From JACCZH01 sp963729445 (GTDB lineage Bacteria > Chloroflexota > Chloroflexia > Thermomicrobiales > CFX8), in contig CAVSNU010000005.1 in NCBI GenBank assembly GCA_963729445.1, forward strand, positions 248,001-312,000: DNA of 64,000 bases, in the 5' to 3' direction. Under the pieces are notes generated by a model. That model was given only the letters and a program-made list of their open reading frames with translations. It searched no databases and was not told the DNA's origin. Both the position numbers and the translations under genes were made by a program. Shown in pieces: positions 51,488 through 60,077 of the stretch; the first letter of the stretch is position 1; each line of letters opens with the position of its first letter.

Positions 51488-53872
51488 CTACACGTCGTTG
51501 CGATACACGCCGCGATGGTCGAGGTTGACCGCGCCGTAGATGTGGCGGATCTTGTAGGTGATCTTGTCAGCGGTGAACATCGAGCCAACGGTCGGCTGGT
51601 CCTGGACAAACAGTTCCGGTTCCTCTCGCCCGTTGAGGAAACCGACTTCAAGAATCGGCGTGTCCTGCGGGTTAGCGAACGCGAACCAGTCGGCGGCATT
51701 GGTCCAATCGTCAATGACGATGACCTCATACCCGCCCTGGAACATGTTCGGCTCGGTGGCATTGAACCCGGAAGCCTGTGACATGACCGGCGACCCAACA
51801 AGCCGGAACGCTGTCTCGCGCAACTCGTTCGGGATCGCGAGGATCTTCGGCATGTTTGCGCCACCGAGCACGTGCCCGCTCTCGCCGTAGGCCGTCTGGT
51901 TACGCATGGCATTCTCAACGGCCAACAGCGCCGTAGCACTTAGCGCCGACGTACCGGTGTTGGCGTGGTCGGCGTGGAACAGAGCCTTGCTGTCGTAGCC
52001 CACCGTCGGATTGTCCCGAATCATCGTGTTCCAGATGAAGAAGTACAGCGTACGGGCCGCAGCACGGCCCATCTTGGTCGGTAGCCGGCGGAGAGCACCA
52101 ACATCGTCATTGGCGACGGTCTCAATGGTGACTTGCTCCAGGTAGCCGCGCTTGTCTGGCCCGTACGATGTCTCCTCGTCGGGCGGACTGTCGGTATTCT
52201 GGTAGGTCGCGCCTTCGCCCACGATCGGCAGATCTCCATACCCGCCGTAGCGTGTTCGTTTCTGGTCACGGAAGTCACTCAAGGGGACCTTGTCGGTGAC
52301 AATGCGGTCCCACGATCCGAAGGCAGGGTGGTCGTAGTCCTTGATCATCTTGCGAGTGATCGAGTCACCTAGCATCTGCCCCCACGTAGTGGAGTCAATC
52401 GCTTCAGTGAGCCGCATCGACTCCGGCGCGTAGTGCGTCGCCTCAGACAGGATCGCCATCGGGAGGCGACCGTCGATGTACTCAAAGCGACTGTTCGTGA
52501 CCGTCCGGAATGCCTGCTTGATTGACTGGAAGCGCGGTACCCCGTCGATGTCCGCGTTCTCGAACAGCCCGTCAAGCGCCTTGCGGTGCTTCTCGTGCTC
52601 GTCTTCCGTGATCTCAATCGTTCCGGCATTCGGCATACCCGCGCCGGCCGACTCAGCAATGCTGGCCGCGAGCTTACGATCACGCTCGATGCGCTTCGTC
52701 AACTTGGCCTCATCGAAGATCACGCCGTCAAAGTCCTCGCGAATAGCCGCCTTGACGCCTTCCGGAAGTTTCGACTCAGAGAGCGCATCGACCAGCATCA
52801 GACGGCACTCGGAGAGCTTGATACGCTCTTCGTAGCGGCGCTCAGCCTCAGTTAGTCGACCGTCATTCTCCGGTTGTGCCGGCTCTGTGCTTGGCGTCGG
52901 ATCCGACTTGGCCGCCTCGGTCAACGCCTTCGCCAGTTCGGCGGGCGCTTCGGTGGCCAGCTTGGTCATCTCTGCCTCGGTCAGCTTTTCGCCGCGGCGC
53001 AGCCGGGCCAACAGTTCGTCCATGGCTCGCAGGCTCCTTTCTTGGCCTTCGTCTACCGCTGCGACAAGCCCAATTAGCTCGCCTCCGGCACTCGGGCGCA
53101 TCACAATGTCGACGGAATCTACCGCCGTAAAGTCGTCAACACGCCTGACCAGTCCTTCGGTCAAGCGGCGAACGGTCGTTTTGAACTTCCCTGCAGGAAT
53201 AACGTGAGAGAAGCCGAACGGCACCTTGCCGGTCCTCTGAGACACGTCCCAGGCGTGCATGAACGTCTCGCGTAGCTCGGGCTTGCCCTTGTTGATCTCG
53301 AAGGTGCCCTCGATGCCGCGCGCGTTGGTCGTTGGCTGGGTGATCCAGCCGCCAACATCACTGAAGCCACGGTGCGCCGGGCTATGGTCAGCACCACCGT
53401 AGTAGACCGTCACGCCCTCGTAGAGTGGCGCGCGCTTGTGCAGCACATCGAGCGGGTACTCCGTCTTGTTCTTGGAGATGCCGGACTGGATGACCTGCAC
53501 GCGCCACTTCCAGCCCTCGCCGTTGTCGGCAGACTCGATGAGGTTCCCGGCAGACAGCAGCGTGATCGCTTCGGTGGCCGGTGCGGACTCGCCGATCGCC
53601 ACGTACTCGGTCTGGACGGAGACTTCAGAGGTGTCGCCGAACTCGACCTTGCCGCTGTCGGAGACGGTGTAGTTGCGGCGGTACAGCCGCTCACCGTTGT
53701 ACATGTCGCCTTGTGGCTCGATGGTGTACACGATGTAGCTGTCGAAGACGTCACGGATGGAGACGTACTGGCCGACCGAGCGCGCTTGGAGTTCCTTGCG
53801 GATCAGCCGCCGGATCTCGTCATGGCTCTTGTCGGCTTCGGTGAGGATCGCTGCGAAGATCTTGTCGAGCAA
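51488..53872 (-). CDS. Fused prohead protease-scaffold-major capsid protein
   Basis: This 794-residue protein combines three parts. Residues 1-270 are protease-like (YPLDVLHKRAPLYEGVTVYYGGADHSPAHRG, GKVPFGFSHVIPAGKF, VDSVDIVMRPSAGG). A charged, helical middle of about 170 residues follows (LTEAEMTKLATEAPAELAKALTE...). The last about 360 residues are capsid-like (WGQMLGDSITRKMIKDYDH, RRLPTKMGRAAARTLYFFIWNTMI, SKALFHADHANTG, MPKILAIPNELRETAFRL). This looks like a gpT/HK97-type capsid made as one precursor and cleaved in the prohead. The likely start is TTG 53,872; no strong Shine-Dalgarno is visible. Confidence 0.8.
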   Translation of the reverse strand: MLDKIFAAILTEADKSHDEIRRLIRKELQARSVGQYVSIRDVFDSYIVYTIEPQGDMYNGERLYRRNYTVSDSGKVEFGDTSEVSVQTEYVAIGESAPATEAITLLSAGNLIESADNGEGWKWRVQVIQSGISKNKTEYPLDVLHKRAPLYEGVTVYYGGADHSPAHRGFSDVGGWITQPTTNARGIEGTFEINKGKPELRETFMHAWDVSQRTGKVPFGFSHVIPAGKFKTTVRRLTEGLVRRVDDFTAVDSVDIVMRPSAGGELIGLVAAVDEGQERSLRAMDELLARLRRGEKLTEAEMTKLATEAPAELAKALTEAAKSDPTPSTEPAQPENDGRLTEAERRYEERIKLSECRLMLVDALSESKLPEGVKAAIREDFDGVIFDEAKLTKRIERDRKLAASIAESAGAGMPNAGTIEITEDEHEKHRKALDGLFENADIDGVPRFQSIKQAFRTVTNSRFEYIDGRLPMAILSEATHYAPESMRLTEAIDSTTWGQMLGDSITRKMIKDYDHPAFGSWDRIVTDKVPLSDFRDQKRTRYGGYGDLPIVGEGATYQNTDSPPDEETSYGPDKRGYLEQVTIETVANDDVGALRRLPTKMGRAAARTLYFFIWNTMIRDNPTVGYDSKALFHADHANTGTSALSATALLAVENAMRNQTAYGESGHVLGGANMPKILAIPNELRETAFRLVGSPVMSQASGFNATEPNMFQGGYEVIVIDDWTNAADWFAFANPQDTPILEVGFLNGREEPELFVQDQPTVGSMFTADKITYKIRHIYGAVNLDHRGVYRNDV

Positions 53873-53878
53873 AGCATA

Positions 53879-53921
53879 ATCGCCTAACGTTTGGCGCTCT
53901 GGGCGCTCACGGTTAGGCGAT
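53879..53921 (-). promoter_or_regulatory. Hairpin in the capsid gene leader
   Basis: ATCGCCTAAC and GTTAGGCGAT (10 bp) enclose GAGCGCCcaGAGCGCC on the minus strand, ending a few bases before the capsid start. It may stabilise the abundant capsid mRNA or control its translation. Confidence 0.5.
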
Positions 53922-53953
53922 CTGGTCGCTCGATATTCGAATGTGCTGCACGC

Positions 53954-53983
53954 AGTTTATGTCAGGACATCAGCGCGTGTCAA
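53954..53983 (-). promoter_or_regulatory. Promoter upstream of the capsid gene
   Basis: On the minus strand TTGACA (53,978-53,983) and TAAACT (53,954-53,959) are 18 bases apart. The predicted leader contains the 53,879-53,921 hairpin. It overlaps the very end of the preceding small gene. Confidence 0.5.
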
Positions 53984-54169
53984 CTACGCAGCCTTCTTTC
54001 CCTGATCCTGCTCCGCCATGCGGATCCATTCTCGCACCACCTCAAACGGAATCACCGTCACATGCGGCTTGTTATGGTGCCGTGACTTGATGATGAGCGC
54101 ACCCGCACGCAACTCGGCGACGGGCGTCTCGCACTCCTGGCACTGGATCACATGGCGGTTCTTTGACAC
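53984..54169 (-). CDS. Small Cys-pair phage protein
   Basis: This 61-residue protein carries one CxxC pair (VIQCQECETPVAEL) and a basic middle (IIKSRHHNKPHVTVIPF). It may bind metal as a dimer. It is the last of five tightly packed small genes; function unknown. Confidence 0.55.
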   Translation of the reverse strand: MSKNRHVIQCQECETPVAELRAGALIIKSRHHNKPHVTVIPFEVVREWIRMAEQDQGKKAA

Positions 54170-54172
54170 TGG

Positions 54173-54373
54173 TTAGTCCTTCGGTAGATGCACGTCTCCA
54201 TGGTCCTCTTGGCTGCCGTCGTAGGTGTGCATAATTGGTGGATACTCTGGAGCATTCAGTTCGCGCCAGTCATCCGGAACTTCAAACTTTATGTGTGGAT
54301 ACGTAGAAATGCTCATACGTTCGTAACCCTTTGGCGTCACCCGCTCAAATACGCGTGTGCAAATTCTGGTCAT
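54173..54373 (-). CDS. Small phage protein in a coupled micro-gene chain
   Basis: This 66-residue protein starts at ATG 54,373, overlapping the preceding stop (ATGA). It ends with an acidic, His-rich segment (PPIMHTYDGSQEDHGDVHLPKD). No family is recognised. Confidence 0.55.
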   Translation of the reverse strand: MTRICTRVFERVTPKGYERMSISTYPHIKFEVPDDWRELNAPEYPPIMHTYDGSQEDHGDVHLPKD

Positions 54374-54498
54374 GCTGCCCACCGCTCGCCGCAGTCAGCG
54401 CAGACATGGAACCAGTGCCCAAAAATGCGGTGGAGGCTTGTTCTCAGTGAGCGACAAACTGGACATCTAGCGGTCTGGGTCTCGCGGTTATAGATCAT
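54370..54498 (-). CDS. 42-residue zinc-ribbon protein
   Basis: Two CxxC knuckles (ARCPVCRS and HVCADCGERW) mark a small zinc ribbon. GAGGGG precedes ATG 54,498. It overlaps both neighbours by ATGA. Confidence 0.6.
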   Translation of the reverse strand: MIYNRETQTARCPVCRSLRTSLHRIFGHWFHVCADCGERWAA

Positions 54499-54575
54499 CG
54501 TCGCCCCTCAATCCACAACGCCATTCGACTCAGCCAATCGTCTACCGCCAATCTCAGGCGATAGCGGCGGGTCAT
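54495..54575 (-). CDS. 26-residue micro-protein
   Basis: MTRRYRLRLAVDDWLSRMAL followed by WIEGRR is a basic amphipathic helix. Start and stop each overlap the neighbouring gene by four bases (ATGA), so it is probably translated by coupling. Confidence 0.5.
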   Translation of the reverse strand: MTRRYRLRLAVDDWLSRMALWIEGRR

Positions 54576-54784
54576 GACTCCATGTCTCCCGGATCCATCT
54601 CCACATCGACCGTGTGCTCGTAGACATGGAACTCGTAGTTTCCTGAGGAGCTAGAGCCACCTTCGCACTGCTGCTTATGCCGACGGCCTACCTCCTCCGC
54701 CCGTTCCCGGCTAGAGAAAATGCCCAGGTGGTATTCATCCATCCTCCCGCCGTCCACATAGAAGACAACTCGATAGACCTTCAC
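54572..54784 (-). CDS. Small phage protein (DUF7336-like)
   Basis: This 70-residue protein (MKVYRVVFYVDGGRMDEYHLGIFSSRERAEEVGRRHKQQ) has a beta-beta-alpha pattern found in short phage proteins with the LGIFSSRE.AE motif. It heads the chain of overlapping small genes. Function unknown. Confidence 0.6.
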   Translation of the reverse strand: MKVYRVVFYVDGGRMDEYHLGIFSSRERAEEVGRRHKQQCEGGSSSSGNYEFHVYEHTVDVEMDPGDMES

Positions 54785-54800
54785 GCCTGCGCCCCTTCCA

Positions 54801-55655
54801 CTACGTGATTCTCAACGTCTCATCATATACCTGGCTGAAATCGAGGGTTAACCGGCACTTGCAGCCGACACTTTCCGAGGCAGGCAGTCTAGGGTCGTGC
54901 GGCCCGTGCACCTCGTAGCCACCCACACTGAACATGTCCTCCCACGGGATCGTCGTGCCGTCGAGCGCCACGTGTGCCGGTCGTGGTCGATACATGCCCT
55001 TCGGTGCCTTGCCGCGTAGCACCATGCCAGTCGCGTGGGTCCAGGTCTTGCGCGTGCCCGGCACCCGACCCGCTACCTCATTGCCTCGTGCCCGGTAGCC
55101 GAGCGAATAGGCGCGGCTGACCTCGGTACGGGCGATCATCTCGGAGCGGTTGGCGATCGTGCCGAACACGGACGGGCTGTCGAGGTTGGCCCCGATGTTC
55201 TTCATGAGCTCGGGGAACGTCCGGCCGCCCAGCGACGCCAACTGCAGTTCGGTGTTGATGCGGCGCAGCGCGTCGTCGGTCAAGCCCTTGATCAGGTCGG
55301 CGCTGTAGCCCTGCATGACGTTGAGCGTCTGCTGCGACACGCCAGCGATGCCGGTACGGATGCCGGTCGTTGACAGTTGTGCGTTGACGACATCATCGGC
55401 CAGATCCCACGCGTCGGCCTGATAGCCACTGACCGTCGTGCGTAGCGCACCCTGGTACTCACGCATCAGCGTCTCGACCTCGGCCTTGACGCGCTGGATA
55501 TCGGTGATGCCCAGGTCAGACCGATCGGCCAGCTGCGTCATGATGCGCTGGTGGTATTGCTCCAGGATGTCCAGCGCACGCCGGGCAGCGTCGAGGTCGA
55601 TCTGTTCGGCCTGCGCGACGAGCTTTTCGACCTGCTCAGGGAAGGTGACAGACAT
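54801..55655 (-). CDS. Minor head protein, Mu gpF-like (head morphogenesis)
   Basis: This 284-residue protein has the phage Mu F/SPP1 gp7 domain in its C-terminal half. SEMIARTEVSRAYSLGYRARGNEVAG is followed by THATGMVLRG, HVALDGTTIPWEDMF and the Cys motif ESVGCKCRLTL. It attaches to the portal and helps assemble the head. It lies two small genes after the portal, the standard order. Confidence 0.85.
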   Translation of the reverse strand: MSVTFPEQVEKLVAQAEQIDLDAARRALDILEQYHQRIMTQLADRSDLGITDIQRVKAEVETLMREYQGALRTTVSGYQADAWDLADDVVNAQLSTTGIRTGIAGVSQQTLNVMQGYSADLIKGLTDDALRRINTELQLASLGGRTFPELMKNIGANLDSPSVFGTIANRSEMIARTEVSRAYSLGYRARGNEVAGRVPGTRKTWTHATGMVLRGKAPKGMYRPRPAHVALDGTTIPWEDMFSVGGYEVHGPHDPRLPASESVGCKCRLTLDFSQVYDETLRIT

Positions 55656-55865
55656 CTACGACTTGTGCTTGCCGATGAGCGCGGACTGATAGTTGGCGGT
55701 CATGTACAGCGCCTCTTGCGGGGTGAACCCAGCCGCTTTCATGGCCGCAAAGTGCGAGAAGATAATGCCGGCGAGCGGTGCCATGGCAGCCATCCGCTGG
55801 TCGTGCTTCATGATCTTGCCCAGGCTGGCGAAGTCAGTTGGTTGGTCGTGCGGTTCTTTGCTCAT
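55656..55865 (-). CDS. Small phage protein
   Basis: This 69-residue helical protein (FASLGKIMKHDQRMAAMAPLAGIIFSHFAAMKAAGFTPQEALYMTANYQSALIG) overlaps the upstream gene by ATGA. The segment FKAAGFTPQEAL-like MKAAGFTPQEAL is common in short phage head-region proteins. Function unknown. Confidence 0.55.
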   Translation of the reverse strand: MSKEPHDQPTDFASLGKIMKHDQRMAAMAPLAGIIFSHFAAMKAAGFTPQEALYMTANYQSALIGKHKS

Positions 55866-56110
55866 GATTCGTCTCCCTCGCCCTGTTCAACGATGGCCGT
55901 CAACACCGCGAGTGTCGTTGCGTCTATGTCGATTTGACTCGGAGTGATATCCAAGTGCACCTCGGTTAACATGCCGGGGCTGCCCTCAATACAGAAACCA
56001 CGCAACCCTTTGCTGATATCGATGTCGTTCAAATACACCCGAGCGGAACGAGGGTTCAGTTCATGCTGCTCATACCGCAATCGAAGTCCTACGTCGCTCT
56101 TTTTGCTCAT
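55862..56110 (-). CDS. Small phage protein
   Basis: This 82-residue beta-rich protein (NPRSARVYLNDIDISKGLRGFCIEGSPGMLTEVHLDI) overlaps both neighbours by ATGA. The pattern L.G..ISKG.RGF.IE..PG.LTEV.L is shared by small phage proteins near portal genes. Function unknown. Confidence 0.55.
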   Translation of the reverse strand: MSKKSDVGLRLRYEQHELNPRSARVYLNDIDISKGLRGFCIEGSPGMLTEVHLDITPSQIDIDATTLAVLTAIVEQGEGDES

Positions 56111-56310
56111 GCCGCCGCCTCTCTTGGGATTTCTCGCGCTATCTTTACGATTTCCGGCAGTTCACCGGCAAGAAGAGAAGCAAGACGATACTGGGCGTCC
56201 TCGTATGCTTTTTCAGCATCCGCAACTTCCTCGCGGGCCACCGTCAATCGGTTATGTGCGTCACGATACTTCTGAAGCGCATCAATCGTCGGGGACACTT
56301 CCTTGTCCAT
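56107..56310 (-). CDS. Small coiled-coil phage protein
   Basis: This 67-residue helical protein (ALQKYRDAHNRLTVAREEVADAEKAYEDAQYRLASLLAG) forms a coiled coil. It directly follows the portal gene. Role unknown, possibly scaffold-like. Confidence 0.5.
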   Translation of the reverse strand: MDKEVSPTIDALQKYRDAHNRLTVAREEVADAEKAYEDAQYRLASLLAGELPEIVKIAREIPREAAA

Positions 56311-57753
56311 CTAGGCCACCTTCTCCTCTTCACGTCTCGCTGCTAACGCACGTTCGATCTCGCTGCGCACCTGCGCTGGTACCTCCCCGTCCTGCTCTGC
56401 CTTGGCGAGGGCATCCTGCACCTTCTTCGCCACTTCGTCCGGGTCAATGTCCGGTCCGAGCTGCCCAACGATGGACAGGAAGACGTTGCGGGCGGTGTCC
56501 GTGTCGATCCAGCCGCGCTCCTCGGCCACCACGAGCGCCTGCACTACCTGTGCCACCGTCGTTGCCAGTTGCGCCATGTCGGTCGTGTCCATGTCCGGCA
56601 GCACGACCTCGAAGGCCATGCGGGCCTCAATCATCTCGTTGGTATCGTTCCCCTCCGAGTCTTGCGCCGGCACCATCGTAGGCAGCGCACCGGCAGCCAC
56701 CGCCTCATCCACCACGAACCGCAACGCATCCATCATCACGTCCTGCCAGTCGCGTTGCATCCGGGAGAGCATCTTGATCGTCGGGGTGTCCATCACCGTT
56801 CCCACGGCGCGGTTCACGTCGCCACCCGAGCCAAACCAGTGCTCCGGGATACCAGCGCTACCGAGGACCAGCGTGTTCAGAACCCAACCAAGCAGGTTCG
56901 TTGCGTCATACGAGTTGAGCTGTGGCGTTAACGCCTTCCAGTCCACGTTCTCGTTATGCACGCGGACACTGCCGGGCTTCGGCGCCTGATAGGCAGCTTC
57001 CTGGGCATGCTGCTTGAGGTCACTCGGCGAGGCGTTGGTGATCGTGACGTCCCAGACGAACGCCCGCAGTAGTTGCGCCCGCTCGACCTCCGAGAACGCC
57101 ATGGTGTTGAGTGCGTCGAGGAAGTCGGCCAGCGGGTAGAGCATCGAGATCCCGCGCAGGCCATCGTCGTTCACCTTGAGGAACATGCACTGCCCCTCGA
57201 GACGGCTTGTCTCGGGGTTCTCGTTGATGACGTCGAGAGAGCGTCCGTCTCGCCCGGCATCTTGCGGCTTGAGGCGCACCGAGCGGATGATCTCCCAGTT
57301 GAGGGGATCCGGCGCAACCTCTTTCACCATGCGGCTCGGGATCATGCCCCAGCGCACCTTGCCGTCGACCGGATTGACGCCGGCCATCATGATCACCTCG
57401 CCGTCACGCAAGCGCATACGGAACATGCGCGGGCCGCGACTGTCCCACTTGTTCACCGGGTCGGTCCAGTGCGTTTCGAGCAGGGCGTGCACCTCCTTGT
57501 TGCGGGTCTTGAACTGGACGCCCTCGCCGAAGACGAAATCAGTCAGCAGATCCAGGATACGGTTGGCAATCGGGTTGGCGCGATCCAGGTGTGCCGCAAC
57601 CTTCAGCATCTTGTCGTGCTGGTGTTCGGGCAGGTCGTTCATCGAGCGGCCAGTTAGCGGCCGGTAGAGGTAGTCGTCGCTGTCGATCATGATCGACTCG
57701 GCAACCGCGCCACCGAACCCGAAGAAACCTTTAATGCTGTCCCATGTGCTCAT
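56311..57753 (-). CDS. Portal protein
   Basis: This 480-residue protein sits between terL and the gpF-like head protein. The N-terminus is typical of portals (NPIANRILDLLTDFVFGEGVQFK), with a beta-rich stem (DGEVIMMAGVNPVDGKVRWGMIPSRMVKEVAPDP) and helical wing (AVGTVMDTPTIKMLSRMQRDWQDVMMDALRFVVD). Twelve copies would form the DNA entry ring. It overlaps terL by 4 bases. Confidence 0.85.
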   Translation of the reverse strand: MSTWDSIKGFFGFGGAVAESIMIDSDDYLYRPLTGRSMNDLPEHQHDKMLKVAAHLDRANPIANRILDLLTDFVFGEGVQFKTRNKEVHALLETHWTDPVNKWDSRGPRMFRMRLRDGEVIMMAGVNPVDGKVRWGMIPSRMVKEVAPDPLNWEIIRSVRLKPQDAGRDGRSLDVINENPETSRLEGQCMFLKVNDDGLRGISMLYPLADFLDALNTMAFSEVERAQLLRAFVWDVTITNASPSDLKQHAQEAAYQAPKPGSVRVHNENVDWKALTPQLNSYDATNLLGWVLNTLVLGSAGIPEHWFGSGGDVNRAVGTVMDTPTIKMLSRMQRDWQDVMMDALRFVVDEAVAAGALPTMVPAQDSEGNDTNEMIEARMAFEVVLPDMDTTDMAQLATTVAQVVQALVVAEERGWIDTDTARNVFLSIVGQLGPDIDPDEVAKKVQDALAKAEQDGEVPAQVRSEIERALAARREEEKVA

Positions 57754-59078
57754 GTCCAGAGTGCTCCTGTTCGTTGTGGCGCGTAGACGTCGCGTACGTC
57801 GGTATCGACGGCGACGGATGCGGCGGGTGGCAGCTCCAGCGCCTGCACGACGTAGCGCAGCGCGTCCAGCCGGTGAAACGTCGCTTTGTCCTTGATCTTC
57901 TCGGTGGGGTTCCCGAGCTTGTCGAGCTCACGGGCATAGGTGCCGATCTCATCGAGCACGCCGGTACAGGTATCGAAAATGAACATGCGGAATTGCTTGA
58001 AGAGCGCAATCACGCGATCGATCCCCGCCTCAACATCCGGTACGGGCGGTTCCTGCACGCGGACCCCGGCGGCCTGCCAATCCATGCGCTGCTGTGTCTC
58101 GGATTTGCTACCCCCGTGCCAGGTCATCATGTTGACGCCGCGCGCCTTACGCAGTGCATCAGCCGCGTGCTCTCCGGTCGTCTTGCCGCCGTCGAGGTAT
58201 TCGTCGTACAGGTAGTAGACGTTGGCTTCCGGGTTACGCGCCAGCATCAGGCGCGCCGTGTTCGTGCCCCCGAAGTCGAGCCCGCCGTAGCGCGGCCACT
58301 CAGGGGGTATCGCAAACGGACGCACCTTGTGCCCACCCTCTTCGCGGTACTCGTCTATGAAGTCACCGTAAATCTGCCCGGCCGGACGCGTAAACATGCC
58401 GCGGTAGAACATGTTGTACTTCCACGTCGGTAGGCTCCGCTTGGCGCTTTCCGCCTCTTCGTCCGGGAACGCAGGGTTCATGACGCTCCCGAACTGGATG
58501 ATGTCGATCTCCTCGTCACCGGCGCGCCAGCGGTCGTAAATCATCTGCTTGAGCCAGCCGAGGTTATAGATCGTTGTGCCACCCAGAACTTGACCCTGGT
58601 AGAGCGACAATCGGCGACGGATAGCCTCCCATGACTCGAGCCGGAAATCGTCCTGTCCGACTTCATCCAGCCATGCGCCTTTAGCAGTTGCCGACTCGAG
58701 GCTATCGCTGTTGGTTGCCGACCCGAAGATGACGCGCGTCTCGCCGTCGTGGAAGGTGAATACCCGATCAGTCCCGTGCCATGTGCCGAGGTCGAGCTCG
58801 TGCTGGAACACCCGCAAGAACTCAGGCAGCATCTTGAGTTTGAGTAGTGGGAATGTGGACGTGACCGCCAGATAGTCACCGGCGCCACAACGTTCGATCT
58901 CACGCCGCAGCCAGTGCGGGCCGAACGACGTCTTGCCGCCCTGCGTGCCAGCCAGCATGAAGATGAATCGCCGTTCGGACTCCCACGCTCGCCACTGCCC
59001 GTCGTGCAAGTGCAGGACCATTTCACCTTTTGACGTTATGTCATATAGCTGCGGGAGCTTGCGGACGAGTGTACTCAT
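57750..59078 (-). CDS. terL: Terminase large subunit
   Basis: This 442-residue protein starts at ATG 59,078. The Walker A motif is FMLAGTQGGKTSF (residues about 44-50), Walker B is KGAWLDEVGQ, and the RNase H-like nuclease domain starts with YGGLDFGGTNTARLMLA, with a later acidic site at MFIFDTCTGVLDEIGTY. It translocates and cuts DNA during head filling. As printed, the reading frame runs in continuously from terS, because of a one-base insertion upstream; the true start overlaps the terS stop (ATGA). Confidence 0.9.
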   Translation of the reverse strand: MSTLVRKLPQLYDITSKGEMVLHLHDGQWRAWESERRFIFMLAGTQGGKTSFGPHWLRREIERCGAGDYLAVTSTFPLLKLKMLPEFLRVFQHELDLGTWHGTDRVFTFHDGETRVIFGSATNSDSLESATAKGAWLDEVGQDDFRLESWEAIRRRLSLYQGQVLGGTTIYNLGWLKQMIYDRWRAGDEEIDIIQFGSVMNPAFPDEEAESAKRSLPTWKYNMFYRGMFTRPAGQIYGDFIDEYREEGGHKVRPFAIPPEWPRYGGLDFGGTNTARLMLARNPEANVYYLYDEYLDGGKTTGEHAADALRKARGVNMMTWHGGSKSETQQRMDWQAAGVRVQEPPVPDVEAGIDRVIALFKQFRMFIFDTCTGVLDEIGTYARELDKLGNPTEKIKDKATFHRLDALRYVVQALELPPAASVAVDTDVRDVYAPQRTGALWT

Positions 59079-59495
59079 TCGGCACCCGGCTTCTCGACGA
59101 TGATCGTGTGGATCTTGATCGGTCCGCCGTCCTTGCCACTGTGCTCGGCCTGAACGCGATCCTTGTACTTCTCCGGGCTTGCGACCCTTCAGGGCAAAAA
59201 TCATCAGCGTGTCGGAATACTCTTGGACAAGGCCAACGAGCACCCCGCCCTGGTAGACCGGCTTCTCAACACCCTCTACGGCACGGCGCAACATCTCGTC
59301 TTCGATGACATCGCCGCCCTCTTCCCAGGCAGCGTCCCACTCAGCGGCAAAGTCAGCATCAGCCGAGCGATGGTCATAGGCACATCGGCGTGAGATACCA
59401 ATCGCCCTGCACGCCTTGGTCACACTCCAGCCCTCAGCCAGCATCGAGAGGAACGTCTCCCTTTTTTTAGCTGTGAACTTTGTGCGATTCGCCAT
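59075..59495 (-). pseudogene. terS: Terminase small subunit with one-base insertion
   Basis: The gene starts at ATG 59,495, with GGAG upstream. The N-terminal HTH (KKRETFLSMLAEGWSVTKACRAIGISRRCAYDHR) binds pac/cos DNA. LQEYSDTLMIFALKGRKP is followed by an extra base in the G run 59,175-59,177 of the plus strand. Without it the frame continues EKYKDRVQAEHSGKDGGPIKIHTIIVEKPGAE and ends at 59,075, overlapping terL by ATGA. With it, terS and terL appear fused as one 595-residue frame. An assembly error is likely. Confidence 0.8.
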
Positions 59496-59513
59496 CGGGG
59501 CTCCAATGCAAAA

Positions 59514-59551
59514 TGCCCGGCCGCGACGTGCATCCACGTCTCTCAGCCGGG
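59514..59551 (-). terminator. Terminator-like hairpin in the terS leader
   Basis: On the minus strand TGCCCGGC and GCCGGGCA enclose an inner GACGTG-GATG-CACGTC hairpin and are followed by TTTTG. It stands about 20 bases before the terS ATG. A CATAAT -10-like element lies upstream near 59,571. Confidence 0.6.
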
Positions 59552-59585
59552 CAACCCCAACAGGTTAGATTATGTCGTTAGTGTA

Positions 59586-59783
59586 CTATGCCGCCTTGCT
59601 TAAGCTCCACCAGATGCGCTTACCACAATGGGCGCACTCGAGACGCATCCTGCCCTGCTCCACGTAGACCAGCACGCCGATCAGCGGGTAGATGCCGCGT
59701 TCGGTCACACGTGCTAGCGGCTCACCGCAGCCATCACCGCGGCAATTGATCAAGCGGACGTTCGGGTTCTCGGCTGCGCTCAT
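59586..59783 (-). CDS. Small zinc-ribbon phage protein
   Basis: This 65-residue protein has LINCRGDGCGEPLAR and RLECAHCGKRIWW, four cysteines in a zinc-ribbon arrangement. It is the last early-side gene before terS. Function unknown. Confidence 0.6.
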   Translation of the reverse strand: MSAAENPNVRLINCRGDGCGEPLARVTERGIYPLIGVLVYVEQGRMRLECAHCGKRIWWSLSKAA

Positions 59784-59798
59784 CGGCTATCCTACTCG

Positions 59799-60077
59799 CT
59801 AAAGACGGGCATACTCGCGGTAGCGCGTGCGGCTCGTGTGACTATGGGCCCCATGCCGGGCTGGCAACGTTGAGGGCGACAACAGTGGCGCGAAGGTGCT
59901 GGTTATGAGATCAGCGACCGCTTCGATTCCCTCAAGGAACTCTCGCATCCCGAGGACGAAACCAATCCAACCTCTTCCGATGTCCGGTCGCAGACCAAGC
60001 TTCACTGCCTGCGCACGGTAGAGCGTGTCAATCAACTCCCGGCGTGCATCCCATAGTTCCGTTTCGGATTCAGTCAT
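59799..60077 (-). CDS. Small phage protein
   Basis: This 92-residue helical protein (MTESETELWDARRELIDTLYRAQAVKLGLRP...) starts at ATG 60,077, overlapping the upstream stop by TGATG. It has no recognisable family. Confidence 0.5.
   Translation of the reverse strand: MTESETELWDARRELIDTLYRAQAVKLGLRPDIGRGWIGFVLGMREFLEGIEAVADLITSTFAPLLSPSTLPARHGAHSHTSRTRYREYARL

Noticed and set aside
57750..59537. A novel fused small-large terminase
   Set aside because: One extra base in a G run explains it, and the normal ATGA junction is preserved in the DNA.
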